Part shown: positions 4,190-7,012 of the stretch, piece after piece | How the letters are laid out: each line of letters starts with the position of its first letter | Numbering within the stretch: position 1 is the first letter of the stretch | Assembly (NCBI GenBank): GCA_031292465.1 | Contig: JARLHB010000142.1 | Location: 1 to 7,012, forward strand | Direction of reading: 5' to 3' | DNA from: Ignavibacteriaceae bacterium | Lineage (GTDB): Bacteria; Bacteroidota; Ignavibacteria; Ignavibacteriales; Ignavibacteriaceae | Length of the DNA stretch: 7,012 bases | Translations under genes and position numbers: made by a program | Notes under the pieces: generated by a model | What the model was told of the DNA's origin: nothing | The model's database searches: none | Seen by the model: the letters and a program-made list of their open reading frames with translations, nothing else

Positions 4190-5217
4190 TTATAATGAAG
4201 CTTGATTCCACCAGGCAGGATATAGATAAGGTGATGAATAAAATTGCAAGCAGGAATTGTGTACCGCATGAAATACCCGGCGCAAGCAAACTCGGCATTG
4301 GGATTACAGGCCCTACAAATCTTTTAATTGAAGAAGAGTTTTTAGGCCTTGATTCAGTTGAAGAAGTAATACGAGTTACAAAACCGTACAAGCTTGTAAG
4401 CAGGGAAATGAAGCCGGATGATACGATAATTGACTTTGAGGATACAAAAATAGGCGGTGAAGAGCTTACCATGATTGCGGGCCCCTGCTCTATTGAAAGC
4501 AGACAGCAGTTGTTTGATATTGCCGGTGAACTGAAAGAAATGGGAATTAAATTTTTACGCGCCGGCGCTTATAAGCCAAGGAGCAGTCCTTATGCTTTCC
4601 AGGGATTAAAAGAAAAAGGATTGCTTTATCTTTCAGAAGTCAAAAAAGAACTGGGCTTAAAGATTGTTACAGAAGCTAAAGACACAAAATCACTTCCGCT
4701 GATTTCAGCTGTTGCAGATATTATACAGATAGGCGCAAGGAATATGCAGAATTTTTCCTTGTTAGAGGAAGTAGGACAGCTTCCCAATGCCATACTGCTT
4801 AAAAGAGGCATGGCAGCAACCATTGAAGATTTACTTATGAGTGCAGAATATATTTTGTCGCAGGGAAACTTTAATGTAATTCTTTGCGAAAGAGGCATCC
4901 GCACATTTGAAACAATGACAAGAAACACTCTTGATTTAAATGCAGTCCCGATGATAAAAAAACACTCCCACCTCCCTGTTATTGTTGATCCCTCACACGG
5001 AATAGGAATATGGGATAAAGTTCAGCCTATGGCTATGGCCGCTGTAGCCTGCGGCGCAGACGGGCTGATGATTGAAGTTCATAATCATCCTGAGCAGGCA
5101 CTGTCTGACGGCTCGCAGTCCTTAACCCCGAAAAATTTTAAAAAATTATTAGAAAAAATCGAACAGTTAGCACCAATTGTTGAAAGAAAGATAAATTATT
5201 ATGCACAAGTCAATTGA
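4183..5217 (+). CDS. aroF: 3-deoxy-D-arabino-heptulosonate 7-phosphate synthase, class I-beta with N-terminal regulatory domain
   Basis: First enzyme of the shikimate pathway, condensing phosphoenolpyruvate and erythrose 4-phosphate. The 344 residues have the Thermotoga maritima layout: an N-terminal ferredoxin-like/ACT-like regulatory domain (about 1-70, ending RVTKPYKLVSRE) and a catalytic barrel from about 93. Metal ligands fit Cys102 in IAGPCSIE, His272 in VDPSHGIG, Glu298 in IEVHNHPE and Asp309 in LSDGSQSL. Substrate motifs GAYKPRSSPYAFQG (128-141), IGARNMQNF (183-191), LLKRG (205-209) and ILCERGIRTFE (233-243) are intact. ATG at 4183 overlaps the trpF stop and preserves the first beta strand (MLIIMKL); ATG at 4195 would cut it. 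The relative in T. maritima is inhibited by tyrosine and phenylalanine through the N-domain; effector choice here is unknown. Placement between trpF and trpB suggests pathway-entry flux is made together with the tryptophan branch. It overlaps trpB by 17 bp. Confidence 0.95.
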   Translation: MLIIMKLDSTRQDIDKVMNKIASRNCVPHEIPGASKLGIGITGPTNLLIEEEFLGLDSVEEVIRVTKPYKLVSREMKPDDTIIDFEDTKIGGEELTMIAGPCSIESRQQLFDIAGELKEMGIKFLRAGAYKPRSSPYAFQGLKEKGLLYLSEVKKELGLKIVTEAKDTKSLPLISAVADIIQIGARNMQNFSLLEEVGQLPNAILLKRGMAATIEDLLMSAEYILSQGNFNVILCERGIRTFETMTRNTLDLNAVPMIKKHSHLPVIVDPSHGIGIWDKVQPMAMAAVACGADGLMIEVHNHPEQALSDGSQSLTPKNFKKLLEKIEQLAPIVERKINYYAQVN

Positions 5218-6400
5218 ATATAATTTTCCGGACATAAACGGAAGATTTGGTAAATACGGCGGTAAGTATGTTCCCGAGACGTTAATTACTCCGCTTAAAG
5301 AATTGGAAGACATGTACTCCCGGTTAAGCAAAGACCCGGCGTTTCTGGAAGAACTGGAAGACCTGAATAAAAATTACACCGGCAGGCCCACTCCGCTTAC
5401 ATTTGCGGACAGCCTTACAAAATATTACGGCAAAGCAAAAATCTATTTAAAGCGAGAAGACCTATGCCATACCGGGGCGCATAAAATTAATAATGCGCTC
5501 GGACAAATTCTTCTTGCAAAAAGATTAGGCAAAACACGTATTATTGCAGAAACAGGCGCAGGCCAGCATGGCGTTGCAACTGCCACGGTATGTGCAAAGT
5601 TTGGATTAAAATGTTTCGTTTATATGGGCGAAGTTGATATTGAAAGGCAAAGTCCAAATGTGTTCAGAATGAAACTGCTCGGCGCAGAAGTTATACCCGT
5701 ATCTTCCGGCAGTAGGACATTGAAAGACGCAACCAATGAAGCTATACGCGACTGGGTTGCAAACGTTAAGGATACACACTACATAATCGGTTCTGTTGTC
5801 GGGCCTCATCCCTACCCGATGATTGTAAGGGATTTCCAGTCTGTTATCGGCAAGGAAACAAAAGAACAAATAAACAGTTTTGAAGGCCGTTTGCCTGATT
5901 ATATTGTTGCCTGTGTTGGCGGAGGAAGCAATTCAATGGGCATCTTCTATCCTTTTCTTAACAGCGGAGTTAAACTTATCGGTGTGGAAGCCGCAGGATA
6001 TGGAGTTGATACCGATAAACACTGCGCAACGTTATCACTGGGACGTGAAGGTATTTTTCAGGGAATGAGAACTTATTTGCTTCAGGATGATAACGGACAA
6101 GTTCGGGAGGTTTATTCCATATCTGCAGGGTTGGATTACCCCGGCGTAGGGCCTGAGCATAGTTTCTTAAAAGATGAGGTTATTGCAGATTATCATTCAA
6201 TTACTGATGATGAAGCAATAAAAGCAACAGAGATGCTTTCACGTCAGGAAGGGATTATTCCTGCTCTTGAATCAGCACATGCTCTTGCTTACTTAGAATA
6301 CCTTATGCCCAATACAAATAAAGATGAAATTGTTATTGTTAATGTAAGCGGCAGGGGTGATAAAGATTTAAACACAATTAAAAAAAGTTTGGGATATTAA
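5201..6400 (+). CDS. trpB: tryptophan synthase beta chain
   Basis: PLP enzyme joining indole and L-serine to tryptophan; it works as an alpha2-beta2 complex with TrpA, which channels indole to it. The 399 residues are full length for the TrpB1 type. Key features are the N-terminal GRFGKYGGKYVPETL (14-28), KREDLCHTGAHKINNA with the PLP-binding Lys95, ETGAGQHGVATA (117-128, with the catalytic Glu117), SPNVFRMKLLGAEV (151-164), HYIIGSVVGPHPYP (193-206), the PLP-phosphate loop GGGSNS (240-245), GLDYPGVGPEH (310-320) and the C-terminal SGRGDKD (383-389). ATG at 5201 lies inside the end of the DAHP synthase gene, with GAAAGAAAG (5182-5190) as a modest ribosome site. The stop TAA (6398-6400) directly abuts the trpA ATG. 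Nothing appears missing or altered. Confidence 0.98.
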   Translation: MHKSIEYNFPDINGRFGKYGGKYVPETLITPLKELEDMYSRLSKDPAFLEELEDLNKNYTGRPTPLTFADSLTKYYGKAKIYLKREDLCHTGAHKINNALGQILLAKRLGKTRIIAETGAGQHGVATATVCAKFGLKCFVYMGEVDIERQSPNVFRMKLLGAEVIPVSSGSRTLKDATNEAIRDWVANVKDTHYIIGSVVGPHPYPMIVRDFQSVIGKETKEQINSFEGRLPDYIVACVGGGSNSMGIFYPFLNSGVKLIGVEAAGYGVDTDKHCATLSLGREGIFQGMRTYLLQDDNGQVREVYSISAGLDYPGVGPEHSFLKDEVIADYHSITDDEAIKATEMLSRQEGIIPALESAHALAYLEYLMPNTNKDEIVIVNVSGRGDKDLNTIKKSLGY

Positions 6401-7012
6401 ATGTCTACTTTAACAGAATATATTAGTAACAAAAATAAATTAGATGAAAAAGTCCTTTCCGTATTTCTTACTGCAGGTTTCCCTGATAAAAATAACTTCA
6501 CGGAACTTGCATTAAACATACTTGAAGCCGGAGCGGACATGATTGAAATCGGCTTTCCTTTCAGCGACCCGCTGGCGGACGGACCGATTATCCAGAATTC
6601 ATCATACAAAGCGCTGCTGGATGGAATTGACCTTACAGCAACTTTTAACTATGTAAAAGAAATACGCAAAGCCACCGGTAAGCCCATTATTTTAATGGGA
6701 TATGCAAATCCAGTTTTATCATTCGGCGTAAGCCGTTTTGCAGAACAGGCAAAAGCATCTGGTGTTGATGGAGTAATCATTCCTGATGTACCGATTGAGG
6801 AGTACGACAGCTTTTTCGGAAATTCATTTAACGGGCTTGATACTATACTTCTCGTTACTCCAACTACCTCCGATGAAAGGATTAAACTGATGGACGAAAA
6901 AAGCAGCGGGTTCGTTTATTGCGTTTCCGTAAGCGGGACAACCGGAGTGCATCAGGAAAAGAATATTTCCGGGATAGAGTTTGTTAAGCGCGCACATAAT
7001 GTAATAGTTAAA
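6401..7012 (+). CDS. trpA: tryptophan synthase alpha chain (3' end outside the window)
   Basis: Cleaves indole-3-glycerol phosphate to indole and glyceraldehyde 3-phosphate, passing indole to TrpB. The frame is open from ATG at 6401 to the last base (204 codons); the family is usually about 265 residues, so roughly three quarters are present. Visible motifs are FLTAGFPD (22-29), MIEIGFPFSDPLADGPIIQ (47-65, containing catalytic Glu49 and Asp60), GYANPV (100-105), GVIIPDVPIEE (124-134), LLVTPTTSDERI (150-161) and FVYCVSVSGTTG (171-182). The start codon follows the trpB stop with no gap (TAAATG), so translation is probably by re-initiation; this fits the equal stoichiometry of the complex. The cut is the window edge, not a mutation. 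Confidence 0.97.
   Translation, partial: MSTLTEYISNKNKLDEKVLSVFLTAGFPDKNNFTELALNILEAGADMIEIGFPFSDPLADGPIIQNSSYKALLDGIDLTATFNYVKEIRKATGKPIILMGYANPVLSFGVSRFAEQAKASGVDGVIIPDVPIEEYDSFFGNSFNGLDTILLVTPTTSDERIKLMDEKSSGFVYCVSVSGTTGVHQEKNISGIEFVKRAHNVIVK

Noticed and set aside
4152..4928. Minus-strand open frames at 4152-4472 and 4626-4928
   Set aside because: They lie antisense to the clearly real DAHP synthase gene (the first also clips the 3' end of trpF) and have no family features.
5606..6609. Open frames at 5606-5869 (minus), 5880-6068 (plus) and 6397-6609 (minus)
   Set aside because: They are shadows of trpB and trpA in other frames; the real genes have complete catalytic motifs.

Overview
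The window is an AT-rich stretch of bacterial chromosome holding aromatic amino acid genes, interrupted by one complete IS110-family insertion sequence. Protein style (a Thermotoga-like class I-beta DAHP synthase next to trp genes), weak or absent Shine-Dalgarno signals at several starts, two TTG starts and two families of intergenic palindromes suggest the Bacteroidota/Ignavibacteria-Chlorobi side of the tree. That placement is inference only.

Layout. On the minus strand, 56-1141 encodes prephenate dehydrogenase with a C-terminal ACT domain (tyrA). Reading away from it on the plus strand is a biosynthetic run: trpC (2669-3469), trpF (3569-4189), a DAHP synthase (4183-5217), trpB (5201-6400) and trpA (6401 to the window edge, truncated). 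From trpF onward the genes overlap or abut, so they are very probably one translationally coupled transcript. DAHP synthase feeds the shikimate pathway, TrpF and TrpC carry out the middle steps of the tryptophan branch, TrpA/TrpB finish it, and TyrA draws chorismate-derived prephenate to tyrosine. trpE, trpG and trpD are not in the window.

The divergent tyrA/trpC intergenic region is occupied by the insertion sequence (best-fit limits 1220-2573, 1354 bp with one copy of a CT core). It encodes a 342-residue DEDD/serine transposase. Its long 5' non-coding end folds on paper into a two-loop bridge RNA (structured part about 1281-1448). All four guide segments can be read: the first loop matches the sequences flanking the element (target), the second matches the element's own two ends (donor), and all agree on a CT core at 1218-1219 and 2572-2573. 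Joining the flanks restores an imperfect palindrome (1210-1219 plus 2574-2610), so the element apparently inserted into a palindromic intergenic repeat.

Other intergenic content: a second, unrelated hairpin repeat between trpC and trpF (about 3494-3530), a possible promoter just ahead of trpC, and nothing recognisable in 1-55.
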